Shown here in pieces: positions 51,786 through 59,364 of a DNA stretch of 64,000 nt. Location of the stretch: NCBI RefSeq assembly GCF_030499515.1, contig NZ_JASTWJ010000001.1:6366001-6430000 (forward strand), read 5' to 3'. The first letter of the stretch is position 1; each line of letters starts with the position of its first letter. Under the pieces are notes generated by a model, which saw only the letters and a program-made list of their open reading frames with translations, searched no databases and was not told where the DNA came from. This stretch comes from Streptomyces sp. DT2A-34. Its GTDB lineage: Bacteria; Actinomycetota; Actinomycetes; Streptomycetales; Streptomycetaceae. Position numbers and translations under genes: made by a program.

Positions 51786-52502
51786 TCATACGCGCTCATT
51801 GTGGCACCTGTGGGGGTGTTGTGTACCCGTTGTGGATACGCGGGCGCGGATGTTGCCGAAGTGGTCTCTTATGGCCTCCTCCGCCCGTATCGCATCGCCC
51901 GACCGCACCGCGTCCACGATCTCCCGGTGCTGCCGGCAGGTGACCCGCGGATCCTGTGGCGCACCCCCGAGGTCGGTGTGGACGCGGTGGAAGGCGTCCC
52001 AGAACGCCTCCATGACCTCGCCCAGCAGCGCGTTGTCCAGCCCTCGGTAGAGAGTGGCGTGAAACGCCCGGTCGGTCTCGGCGATGCCGTCACCGCCGTG
52101 CGCCGCCTGCTCTTCCATACGGTCGACCAGCGCGTCCAGTTCAACGAGATCGGCTTCCGGCACCCGCCCCGCGAGCCGCGACACCAGCCCCGTCTCCACG
52201 GCCTCCCGCAGCTGCACCAGCTGGAGCAGGGTGTCCTCGCCCCGGTAGTGCCCGGCGACCGTACGGAAGGCGAGGCCCTCGATCATCGGGGCCAGCGACA
52301 TCGTGCCGACGTAGGTCCCGAACCCGTGCCGGATCTCCACGATGCCCATCGCCTGCAGCCCCTTGAGCGCCTCGCGCACGGAGTTCCGGCTGGCACCGAG
52401 ATGCGCCATCAGCTCGGGCTCCGTCGGCAGCGGTGCCCCGGAGGCCAGCCGGCGGTCGATGATGAGCTTCTTGATCCGCTCCTGGAGGTCTCGCGCTGCC
52501 AT
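51786..52502 (-). CDS. FadR-type GntR transcriptional regulator
   Basis: 238 residues. Winged helix: LQERIKKLIIDRRLASGAPL, PTEPELMAHLGASRNSVREA, LKGLQAMGIVEIRHGFGTYV. FCD ligand domain: LLQLVQLREAVETGLVSRLA, DRAFHATLYRGLDNALLGEV, CRQHREIVDAVRSGDAIRAE (metal-ligand D/H positions visible). ATG 52502 has no Shine-Dalgarno; TACCCT lies 6 bases upstream, so a leaderless mRNA is likely. Ligand unknown. It sits between cslA and the tRNA array; a longer frame into the array is spurious. Confidence 0.9.
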   Translation of the reverse strand: MAARDLQERIKKLIIDRRLASGAPLPTEPELMAHLGASRNSVREALKGLQAMGIVEIRHGFGTYVGTMSLAPMIEGLAFRTVAGHYRGEDTLLQLVQLREAVETGLVSRLAGRVPEADLVELDALVDRMEEQAAHGGDGIAETDRAFHATLYRGLDNALLGEVMEAFWDAFHRVHTDLGGAPQDPRVTCRQHREIVDAVRSGDAIRAEEAIRDHFGNIRARVSTTGTQHPHRCHNERV

Positions 52503-52530
52503 GGCCAGAGGGTATCCGGCCAAACACGAG

Positions 52531-52560
52531 AACGGCCCCTCGCTTGCACGAGGGGCCGTT
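52531..52560. terminator. Hairpin at the distal end of tRNA-Lys array A
   Basis: AACGGCCCCTCG and CGAGGGGCCGTT form a 12-bp perfect stem with a six-base loop, just past the last partial tRNA copy. Confidence 0.85.
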
Positions 52561-52856
52561 CTGTCGGTGCGCCGCCAGGGATTCGAGCCCCGGACCCGCT
52601 GATGCTGCATTCCCCGGGGGGTAACCCCCGGACCCCCAGCCGCCCCTGCAATGCCGGGGAAACCTCGTCCCAAAGGCGAAGGCCCCCCGCGGTTGCGAGA
52701 GGCCTTCACTGTCGGTGCGCCGCCAGGGATTCGAGCCCCGGACCCGCTGATGCTGCATTCCCCGGGGGGTAACCCCCGGACCCCCAGCCGCCCCTGCAAT
52801 GCCGGGGAAACCTCGTCCCAAAGGCGAAGGCCCCCCGCGGTTGCGAGAGGCCTTCA
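52561..52856 (-). repeat. Two identical 148-bp units with the 3' half of tRNA-Lys (array A)
   Basis: Units start at 52561 and 52709 and are identical over 148 bases. In tRNA sense each has: a GC-rich hairpin segment ending tgcagc, the tRNA-Lys 3' half from the anticodon 3' stem (ATCAGCGGGTC) through T arm and acceptor, then a terminator-like stem (GAAGGCC/GGCCTTC) followed by TTT. The T loop is altered in both copies (GGGGCTCGAATCCC versus GGGGTTCGAGTCCC). They lie directly downstream of an intact tRNA-Lys with the same terminator. They look like relic integration sites or tandem duplications. Confidence 0.92.
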
Positions 52857-52863
52857 CTGTCGG

Positions 52864-52937
52864 TGCGCCGCCAGGGACTCGAACCCCGGACCCGCTGATT
52901 AAGAGTCAGCTGCTCTAACCAACTGAGCTAGCGGCGC
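52864..52937 (-). tRNA. tRNA-Lys (anticodon CTT)
   Basis: A complete cloverleaf: acceptor GCGCCGC/GCGGCGC, D arm GCTCAGTTGGTTAGAGC, anticodon loop CTCTTAA with CTT, T arm with GGTTCGAGTCC, discriminator A. CCA is not encoded (CCG follows). Identical to the tRNA at 59163-59236. A GAAGGCC/GGCCTTC hairpin downstream acts as terminator. Confidence 0.97.
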
Positions 52938-53122
52938 GCGCTGACGGCGTTAACTCTACATGACCTCCGGGCGTGCTCCGGACCGGCGGGCGGGGGCGGT
53001 GGAGGGTGGCCGGGGCGGCCGTAAACCATTCGGACCGTCAACATGCGAGTCCGGAAGACAGTTGTGAAACTGACGGTGTGTACAGCCGCGGACATTTCCA
53101 ACTGGAGTGTGAGGGGAATCGC

Positions 53123-54574
53123 ATGGAGGCTCGGACTCCGGTATTCGAGGAATTCGATCCGGCGAGTGACTGCGACTGCCCCGGATGCGTTCACTGGCGA
53201 CGTGTTCTGCCGCATTCCACGACCGGCCGCCACCCTGCGGCGCACCGGGCGCTGATTCTCGCCGCAGCCGCCTCCGCCACCCTCGCCGTCGGTCACACCG
53301 CCCCGGCCCTCGCCGCCCCCCACGCCCCCGACCGTCCGGGCGTTCCCGCAGGTGACGAGCCCGCGACGCCCCAGGGCGGCAAGGCTCCGCTGCACGGCCC
53401 GGGCGGCAAGCCGGCCAAGCCGGGCGGCGTGGTCGAGACGCCCGCGACGAGCCGCGCGGAGATCATCAGGCGGGCCAAGAAATGGGTCGCCGCGCGGGTG
53501 CCGTACAGCATGTCCAAGTACTGGTCGGACGGCTACCGGCAGGACTGCTCCGGCTTCGTCTCGATGGCCTGGAAGCTGCCCGGGAACGAATGGACCGGCA
53601 GCCTCGACCAGTACGGCGTACGCATCTCGAAGGAGGACCTTCAGCCCGGTGACATTCTGCTGTTCCACAATCCGGCGGACCCCGAGAAAGGGTCGCACGT
53701 CGTTATTTTCGGCGGCTGGACGGACTACACGCACAGCTACTACATCGCCTACGAGGCGACCCGCCCGCAGGTCCGCCGGCAGGCCACCCCGTACGCCTAC
53801 TGGAGTCACTCCGACCGCTATCTGGCCTACCGGTACAAGGGACTCGTGGGCGGCGCGACCGGTGGAAAACCGGACACCGGGCGGCCGGAGGGCGGGCGGC
53901 CGGAGGGCGGGCGACCGGGCGGTGGGCAGCCGGACACCGCCGAACCGGAGGGCCCCAAGCGCGGGGCGCCCTACCCGGGACGGGCGTATTTCGGCCCCGG
54001 GGCCAACAACAAGTACGTCACCCAGCTGGGCCGCATGCTCGTCGAGCGCGGCGCCGGCCGGTACTACACGGCGGGGCCGGGGCCGCGTTGGTCGGACACG
54101 GACCGCAGGGCCACGCAGGCCTTCCAGCTGGCGCAGGGCTGGCGGGGCCGGGACGCGGACGGGTTCCCGGGGCCGCGGACCTGGGCGCTGCTGGTGACGG
54201 GCAAGGGCAAGAACATCCAGGCGACGTGGCCGGGCGGGCACGGTGCCCCCGCGTCGCCGGCATCGCACGCGTCGCCGGCATCGCACGCGTCGACGGCATC
54301 GCACGCGTCGACGGCGTCACCCGCGTCGCACGGGGTGCCGGGCTATCCGGGTCGGGCGATGTTCCGGCCGGGCGTCAGCAACAAGTACGTCACCCGGCTC
54401 GGAGAGCAGCTGGTGAAGAAGGGGTTCGGCAGGCACTACAAGACCGGGCCGGGACCGCGCTGGGGCGAGGCGGACCGGCGCGGCGTCGAGGCGTTCCAGC
54501 GTGCCCAGGGCTGGCGGGGCGGCGCGGCGGACGGCTATCCGGGGCCGGAGACCTGGCGGCGGCTCTTCTCGTAA
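53123..54574 (+). CDS. Secreted NlpC/P60-type peptidase with two C-terminal peptidoglycan-binding-like repeats
   Basis: 483 residues. A Cys-containing N terminus (DCDCPGCVHWRRVLPH), then a late signal segment (ALILAAAASATLAVGHTAPA). The NlpC/P60-like domain has YRQDCSGFVSMAW with catalytic Cys and GSHVVIFGGW with His. A Gly/Arg/Pro repeat (GRPEGGRPEGG) leads to two copies of a roughly 70-residue module (PGRAYFGPGANNKYVTQLGR / PGRAMFRPGVSNKYVTRLGE, each ending PGP..W) separated by an Ala/Ser/His repeat. A cell-wall hydrolase for tip or division remodelling is inferred. GAGGGGAATCGC precedes ATG 53123. Confidence 0.87.
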   Translation: MEARTPVFEEFDPASDCDCPGCVHWRRVLPHSTTGRHPAAHRALILAAAASATLAVGHTAPALAAPHAPDRPGVPAGDEPATPQGGKAPLHGPGGKPAKPGGVVETPATSRAEIIRRAKKWVAARVPYSMSKYWSDGYRQDCSGFVSMAWKLPGNEWTGSLDQYGVRISKEDLQPGDILLFHNPADPEKGSHVVIFGGWTDYTHSYYIAYEATRPQVRRQATPYAYWSHSDRYLAYRYKGLVGGATGGKPDTGRPEGGRPEGGRPGGGQPDTAEPEGPKRGAPYPGRAYFGPGANNKYVTQLGRMLVERGAGRYYTAGPGPRWSDTDRRATQAFQLAQGWRGRDADGFPGPRTWALLVTGKGKNIQATWPGGHGAPASPASHASPASHASTASHASTASPASHGVPGYPGRAMFRPGVSNKYVTRLGEQLVKKGFGRHYKTGPGPRWGEADRRGVEAFQRAQGWRGGAADGYPGPETWRRLFS

Positions 54575-54631
54575 CCCGACATCGCGACGCTCACCGTTGT
54601 GACGCATCTGGCGCGGAGGCTGGAGGCACGC

Positions 54632-55759
54632 ATGACCACGACCACTTCACCCACACCCGAGCCCGAGGGGCTCGCGGGGCCGGCCGAGGGGCCTGCCCGG
54701 CCCACCCGGCTGATCCAGAACGAGGGGACCACTGAGATCCCCGTCCATCTGCTGTTCCGTGACGGCCCCGACCCGGTGTCCGTGCCGCTCCGGCCGACGG
54801 TCGTGGCGCGTCGGCAGGGCACGGGGGAGCAGCCGCGCCTGCGCCGCCCGGTGCAGCCGAAGCCGCCCCCCGCGCCGGAGGTCGACCCCGAGCTGGTGGA
54901 GCGGCCGGGGCGGGTGCTGCCCGGGGTGGCCGGGGTGTTCGCCGGGGCCTGCGGGGCGGGGGGATGCCTGGCCACCTCGTGGTGGGCCGGGGTGCTGCCG
55001 CCGCTGGTGGTGGAGGCGCTGCGGCTGCCGGCGTCCGCGGCTGGGCTGGGGCCCGCGCAGTGGGCGGCGTACACGGGGGCCGGGGCCCTCGGGCTCGTCG
55101 GCCTCGGCGGGCTGGCGCGGGGGCGGACCGGGCGGGCCTGGGTGCTCGGGCTCTTCGGCGGCTACCGGGGGACGGTCCGGCGCACTGGTCTGCTGTGGGT
55201 CAACCCGCTGCTGCTGCGCCGCCGGGTCGACGTACGGCTGCGGCACTGGCGGAGCGAGCCGATGCCGGCGGCCGACGGCAACGGGGTCGCGCTGCGGGTG
55301 GTCGTACTGGTGGTGTGGCGGGTGCGGGACACCGCGCGGGCGGCGCTCGGGGTGGACGACCACGAGACATATCTGCGTGAGTGCGTCGAGGCGGCGCTGG
55401 CCCGGGTGCCGGTGGAGATGCCGGGTGCCTCGCGGGGGTCCGTCGAGATGGCCGGGGATGCGTTGACCCGGCTGGTGACGCGGGACGCGGAGGCGGTCGG
55501 GGTCGAGGTGTTCTCGGTACGGCCGGTGCGGGTGGAGTACGCCCCCGAGGTCGCCGCCGCCATGCACCGCCGCCGTATCGCCGCGCTGGACGCGCAGCAC
55601 CGGGCGACCGTGCTCACCTCGGTCGTCGACTCGGTGGAGGACACGGTGACCCGGCTGACCGTGCGGGGCCTGGTCGAGCTCGACGACTACGAACGCAAGG
55701 CGCTGGTCAAGGACTTGACGGTGGCGTTCTGCGCGGGACGGGGAGAGGCGACCCCCTGA
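54632..55759 (+). CDS. SPFH/band 7 domain membrane protein
   Basis: 375 residues. A Pro-rich cytoplasmic N terminus with LIQNEGTTEIPVHLLFRDG, two membrane segments (VFAGACGAGGCLATSWWAGV and AAYTGAGALGLVGLGGLA), then a band 7 domain: LFGGYRGTVRRTGLLWVNPL, RVDVRLRHWRSEPMPAADGN, VALRVVVLVVWRVRDTARAA, and YLRECVEAALARVP. It is the type found beside lpmP/cslA in streptomycetes. A scaffold role in membrane microdomains is the family function. GGAGG lies upstream of ATG 54632. Confidence 0.85.
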   Translation: MTTTTSPTPEPEGLAGPAEGPARPTRLIQNEGTTEIPVHLLFRDGPDPVSVPLRPTVVARRQGTGEQPRLRRPVQPKPPPAPEVDPELVERPGRVLPGVAGVFAGACGAGGCLATSWWAGVLPPLVVEALRLPASAAGLGPAQWAAYTGAGALGLVGLGGLARGRTGRAWVLGLFGGYRGTVRRTGLLWVNPLLLRRRVDVRLRHWRSEPMPAADGNGVALRVVVLVVWRVRDTARAALGVDDHETYLRECVEAALARVPVEMPGASRGSVEMAGDALTRLVTRDAEAVGVEVFSVRPVRVEYAPEVAAAMHRRRIAALDAQHRATVLTSVVDSVEDTVTRLTVRGLVELDDYERKALVKDLTVAFCAGRGEATP

Positions 55760-55874
55760 CGGAGCCCCTGGCGGACCCCATGACGGGCCCCTGGCGACCC
55801 GTCGAACAAGCCCCTTGATTGGTATGGACATGTCTTTGATATGGACACTGTCAACGATCAGCAATAATCTGGCA

Positions 55875-55890
55875 CTTGGTCTAAACCTGC
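55875..55890. promoter_or_regulatory. DasR-box-like sequence upstream of the LPMO gene
   Basis: CTTGGTCTAAACCTGC resembles the DasR dre consensus (ACTGGTCTAGACCACT), sharing the GGTCTA-ACC core. It lies 41 bases before the LPMO start. Two TATGGACA direct repeats lie 40-60 bases further upstream. Confidence 0.5.
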
Positions 55891-55930
55891 AAGCTCACCG
55901 AACTTCCCCCACGTTCCCAGGAGCCGCAGC

Positions 55931-56536
55931 ATGCGCAGAAAGACCAAGCTGTACGCCGCCGCACTCGGACTCACCACGGCCGGGGCCCTCGTGCTCTCCG
56001 CCGGAGGCGCGAGCAGCCACGGCTACACCGACCTCCCCATCAGCCGGCAGAAGCTCTGTCAGAACGGCACCGTGACCAACTGCGGCTCGATCCAGTGGGA
56101 GCCGCAGAGCGTCGAGGGCCCGAAGGGCTTCCCGGGCTCAGGACCGTCCGACGGTCAGATATGCAACGCGGGACTGGGTCAGTTCGCCCAGCTCAGCGCC
56201 CCGAGGACGCCGTCCGGCGGTGCCTGGCCCGCCACCAAGGTGACCGGCGGTCAGAGCTACACGTTCCGCTGGCAGTTCACGGCCATGCATGCCACGACCG
56301 ACTTCAAGTACTACGTCACCAAGCCGGGCTGGAACCAGAACCACAACCTGGCCCGCTCCGACCTCAACCTCACCCCGTTCCTGACCGTCCCGTACGGCGG
56401 CCAGCGACCCCCGTCCACGCTCTCCCACAGCGGCACCCTGCCGTCCGGGCTGAGCGGCCGTCACGTCATCCTCGCGGTGTGGACGGTCCACGACACCGGC
56501 AACGCGTTCTACGCGTGCTCGGACGTCACGTTCTGA
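55931..56536 (+). CDS. lpmP: AA10 lytic polysaccharide monooxygenase, LpmP-like
   Basis: 201 residues. Signal KLYAAALGLTTAGALVLSAG; cleavage before HGYTDLPISR exposes the copper-binding N-terminal His. The core is the AA10 pattern: NCGSIQWEPQSVEGPKGFPG, FRWQFTAMHATTDFKYYVTK (second His), and GRHVILAVWTVHDTGNAFYA. A single domain without a carbohydrate-binding module. By synteny and size it corresponds to SCO2833 (LpmP), which aids tip glycan deposition. Confidence 0.9.
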   Translation: MRRKTKLYAAALGLTTAGALVLSAGGASSHGYTDLPISRQKLCQNGTVTNCGSIQWEPQSVEGPKGFPGSGPSDGQICNAGLGQFAQLSAPRTPSGGAWPATKVTGGQSYTFRWQFTAMHATTDFKYYVTKPGWNQNHNLARSDLNLTPFLTVPYGGQRPPSTLSHSGTLPSGLSGRHVILAVWTVHDTGNAFYACSDVTF

Positions 56537-56669
56537 GCGTTCTGGGCGTTCCGAGCGGCCTGAACGCTCTGATCCGGCTCCGGATCTCTGAGCGTTACTT
56601 GAGACAAGTGTGCTTCCCCCGAGGGTAGGTTCCCCACGACCAGCAGTACCTGACCTCGGGGGAAGCGCC

Positions 56670-57185
56670 ATGGATTTCTTCTTCTACGCCGTGCCCGGCC
56701 TCATCCTGGCCGTCGTCCTCTTCGGCGGGTACCGCGTGGTGCGCCGCTCGCTGCAGATCCGCCGGGCCTGGAACAGCGGGCTGACGGCTGAGGCGCGCTG
56801 TCTGCGGATGTTCACGACGACCCATGGGGGCGGCAACGACACGTCCGTGAGCACCACGCTGCACCACGTCTACGAGTTCACCGCGCGCGACGGCCGCCTC
56901 GTCCGCTTCGAGGAGGAGGGTGGCCCGGCGACGACGATCGAGGGCGACATCGTCACCGTCCACTACGCCGAGGGGCACGAGGTCGTCGCCACGGCCAAGT
57001 CCCCGGGCCGCGCCGGGCTGGCGGCGTCCACCATCGCCATCCTGGCGTTCCTCGGGGTGATCGCGGTGTTCTGCGTCGGCTTCATGGTCACGTACAGCCA
57101 GGTGTTCGACGGCTTCGGCTTCGGCGAGGACGGGGTCGACACCACCGACACCGTCGTCGTCGACGGGGTCACGATCACCCCGTGA
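56670..57185 (+). CDS. DUF3592-type membrane protein
   Basis: 171 residues. First span FFFYAVPGLILAVVLFGGYR, then a beta domain (GLTAEARCLRMFTTTHGGGN, HHVYEFTARDGRLVRFEEEG, GDIVTVHYAEGHEV), a second span (AASTIAILAFLGVIAVFCVG) and an acidic C terminus. This is the DUF3592 layout; function unknown. GGGGGAAGC precedes ATG 56670. Confidence 0.8.
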   Translation: MDFFFYAVPGLILAVVLFGGYRVVRRSLQIRRAWNSGLTAEARCLRMFTTTHGGGNDTSVSTTLHHVYEFTARDGRLVRFEEEGGPATTIEGDIVTVHYAEGHEVVATAKSPGRAGLAASTIAILAFLGVIAVFCVGFMVTYSQVFDGFGFGEDGVDTTDTVVVDGVTITP

Positions 57186-57225
57186 CCCTCCCCATCTGAC
57201 GCTCCATCAACTACCGTGCGCCGCC

Positions 57226-58946
57226 ATGGAGTCCAACAGGCGTACGGTCGCGGAACTCGTCGCCGGCCGGTGGGACGACCACCGGCCCGGGCTGTGGTTT
57301 CGAGGGCAGACGCTCACCCATCACCAGGTGGCGGCGGGTGCCGCGGCCCGGGCCGCACTGCTGGCCGACCTGGCGCCGCCCCGCTCGCACGTCGGGGTGC
57401 TGCTCGACAACACGCCCGAGTACCCCCTGTGGCTGAGCGCGGCGGCCCTCGCCCGCGCCGCCGTCGCCGGTACCAATCCGACCCGCCGCGGCCCCGAACT
57501 GGCCCGCGACATCCTGCACACCGAGTGCCGGATCCTGGTCACCGAGCGGGCCCACCTGCCTCTCCTGACCGGCCTCGACCTGCCCGGCGTGCGCCTGCTG
57601 CTGACCGGCACGGCGGAGTACGACGCCCTGCTCGCGCCGTACGCCGACGCCCGGCCCGATGCCGACCGTGCCACCCCGCACGACCGGCTCCTGCTCTACT
57701 TCACCTCCGGCTCGACCGGCGCCCCCAAGGCCGCGATCTGCACCCAGGGGCGGCTGGCGGCGGCCGGGCGTTCACTGGCCGGGCAGTTCGGTGTCCGCCC
57801 CGATGACGTGCACTACATCTGCATGCCGATGTTCCACGGCAACGCGGTGATCGCCGACTGGGCACCCGCCCTGGCGGCCGGCGCGGGCGTGGCGCTGCGG
57901 CGGCGGTTCTCGGCGTCGGGGTTCCTGGCCGACGTACGGCGATATCGGGCGACGTACTTCACCTACGTGGGCCGGGCGATCCAGTACCTCCTCGCCACCG
58001 AGCCGCGCCCCGACGACGGGCCCACACTCCCCCACTCTCGGCTTCGCTCGAGCGGGGGGACCCCCAGCGGCTCGGCTTCGGCACCGAGGCGGGCGCCGTG
58101 GACGCCGCCGCCTTCGAGCGGCGGTTCGGGGTGCGGCTGGTGGAGGGGTACGGCTCGTCGGAGGGCGGGGCGGCCGTGCAGTGGTCGCCGGGGACGCCCG
58201 CGGGGGCCGTGGGGCGGGCGGCGCCCGGGCTCGTCGTACTCGATCCGGAGACCGGTGCGGAGTGTCCGTCGGCCGTCTTCGACGCGGGCGGGCGGCTGGT
58301 CAACGGGGACGAGGCCATCGGGGAGCTGGTCAACCGGGGGCCGAACCCCTTCGAGGGCTACTGGCGCAATCCGGAGGCGGAGGCGGCGCGGCGGCGGGAG
58401 GGCTGGTACTGGACGGGGGATCTGTTCTGCCGGGACGCCGACGGCTATCTGTACTTCGCGGGGCGCGGCGACGACCGGCTCCGGGTCGACGGGGAGAACC
58501 TGTCCGCCGCGATGATCGAGAACATCCTCGACCGGTACGAGGGAGCGGCGGCCGTCGCCGTGTACGCGGTGCCGGATCCGGTGACCGGGGACCAGGTCAT
58601 GGCGACGGTCGCGGGGGACTTCGATCCGGACGGCTTCGCCGGGTTCCTGCAGGCCCAGCCCGATCTGGGGACGAAGATGGCGCCCCGGTTCGTGCGGGTG
58701 GTGGAGCGGATGCCGGTGACCGCCACGAACAAGATCCAGCGGGCGGCGCTGAGGCGGGAGGGGCTGCGGTGCGCCGATCCGGTGTGGTGGCGGCCGGCCG
58801 GGGAGCGGGCGTACCGGAGGCTGACCGAGGCGGACGTCCTGGCATACGTCGAAGGGCCTCTCGCTCCCACGAGAGGCCTTCACTGTCTGTGCGCCGCCAG
58901 GGACTCGAACCCCGGACCCGCTGATGCTGCGTTTCCCGGGGGATGA
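57226..58946 (+). pseudogene. Acyl-CoA synthetase (FadD17-like) broken by a palindromic element, 3' end replaced
   Basis: The first part (57226 to about 58020) has RTVAELVAGRWDDHRPGLWF, LLDNTPEYPLWLSAAALARA, the AMP motif LLLYFTSGSTGAPKAAICTQ, and MFHGNAVIADWAPALAAG. About 45 inserted or replaced bases then shift the frame. The second part resumes as RLGFGTEAGAVDAAAFERRF, LVEGYGSSEGGAAVQWSPGT, WYWTGDLFCRDADGYLYFAG, RVDGENLSAAMIENILDRYE and TATNKIQRAALRREGL. After LTEADVLAYVE the frame runs into the tRNA-Lys array, so the native C terminus is lost. Two independent lesions make it a firm pseudogene. Confidence 0.88.
58026..58066. mobile_element. MITE/REP-like palindromic element inside the fadD-like gene
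   Basis: ACTCCCCCACTCTCGG and CTCGAGCGGGGGGACCCCCA surround cttcg; CTCCCCC and GGGGGGA form the outer arms. I recognise it as a common Streptomyces intergenic palindrome. It sits between the DDG and RLGFG codons of the synthetase and causes the frameshift. Confidence 0.72.
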
Positions 58947-59155
58947 CCCCGGACCCCCAGCCGCCTTGCCGGGCCCGTCTCAAACGCGAAGGCCCCTCGC
59001 TCCCACGAGAGGCCTTCACTGTCTGTGCGCCGCCAGGGACTCGAACCCCGGACCCGCTGATGCTGCGTTTCCCGGGGGATGACCCCCGGACCCCCAGCCG
59101 CCTTGCCGGGCCCGTCTCAAAGGCGAAGGCCCCTCGCTCCCACGAGAGGCCTTCA
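58883..59155 (-). repeat. Two tandem 136/137-bp units with the 3' half of tRNA-Lys (array B)
   Basis: Units start at 58883 and 59019, differing by one C and a few bases. The plan is the same as array A: a hairpin segment (gggggtccggggg...ccgggaaacgcagc in tRNA sense), the tRNA-Lys 3' half from ATCAGCGGGTC on, then a terminator stem GAAGGCC/GGCCTTC. Here the T loop is identical to the tRNA. The linker differs from array A, but the gcagcATCAGC junction is shared. The distal end (58,851) abuts the truncated fadD-like gene. Confidence 0.92.
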
Positions 59156-59162
59156 CTGTCTG

Positions 59163-59236
59163 TGCGCCGCCAGGGACTCGAACCCCGGACCCGCTGATTA
59201 AGAGTCAGCTGCTCTAACCAACTGAGCTAGCGGCGC
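59163..59236 (-). tRNA. tRNA-Lys (anticodon CTT), second copy
   Basis: Identical over 74 bases to the tRNA at 52864-52937: acceptor GCGCCGC/GCGGCGC, anticodon loop CTCTTAA, GGTTCGAGTCC T arm, discriminator A, no encoded CCA. Confidence 0.97.
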
Positions 59237-59364
59237 ATGACTCCCGCCGACCGCGTTCCCAGGGGGTTCGCGGCTGGCGACGAAGAAAATACTACCTGGT
59301 CCACGAGGGTGCTTCCGACCACCCCGGACCAGGCCCGGGAAGCGCCGACAGCACCCCTAGGGCC

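Noticed and set aside
52141..52857. Open frames running through the tRNA-Lys arrays that translate the repeat units, including an apparent extension of the GntR gene
   Set aside because: They encode the same GC-rich repeat in both directions, and the GntR domain starts cleanly at 52502.
52938..53122. ydaO/c-di-AMP riboswitch before the NlpC/P60 gene
   Set aside because: Streptomyces cell-wall hydrolase genes often carry one, but the 185-base leader here lacks recognisable conserved ydaO segments.
52561..59155. CRISPR array
   Set aside because: The repeated units are 136-148 bp, contain tRNA 3' halves and terminators, and have no variable spacers or cas genes nearby.
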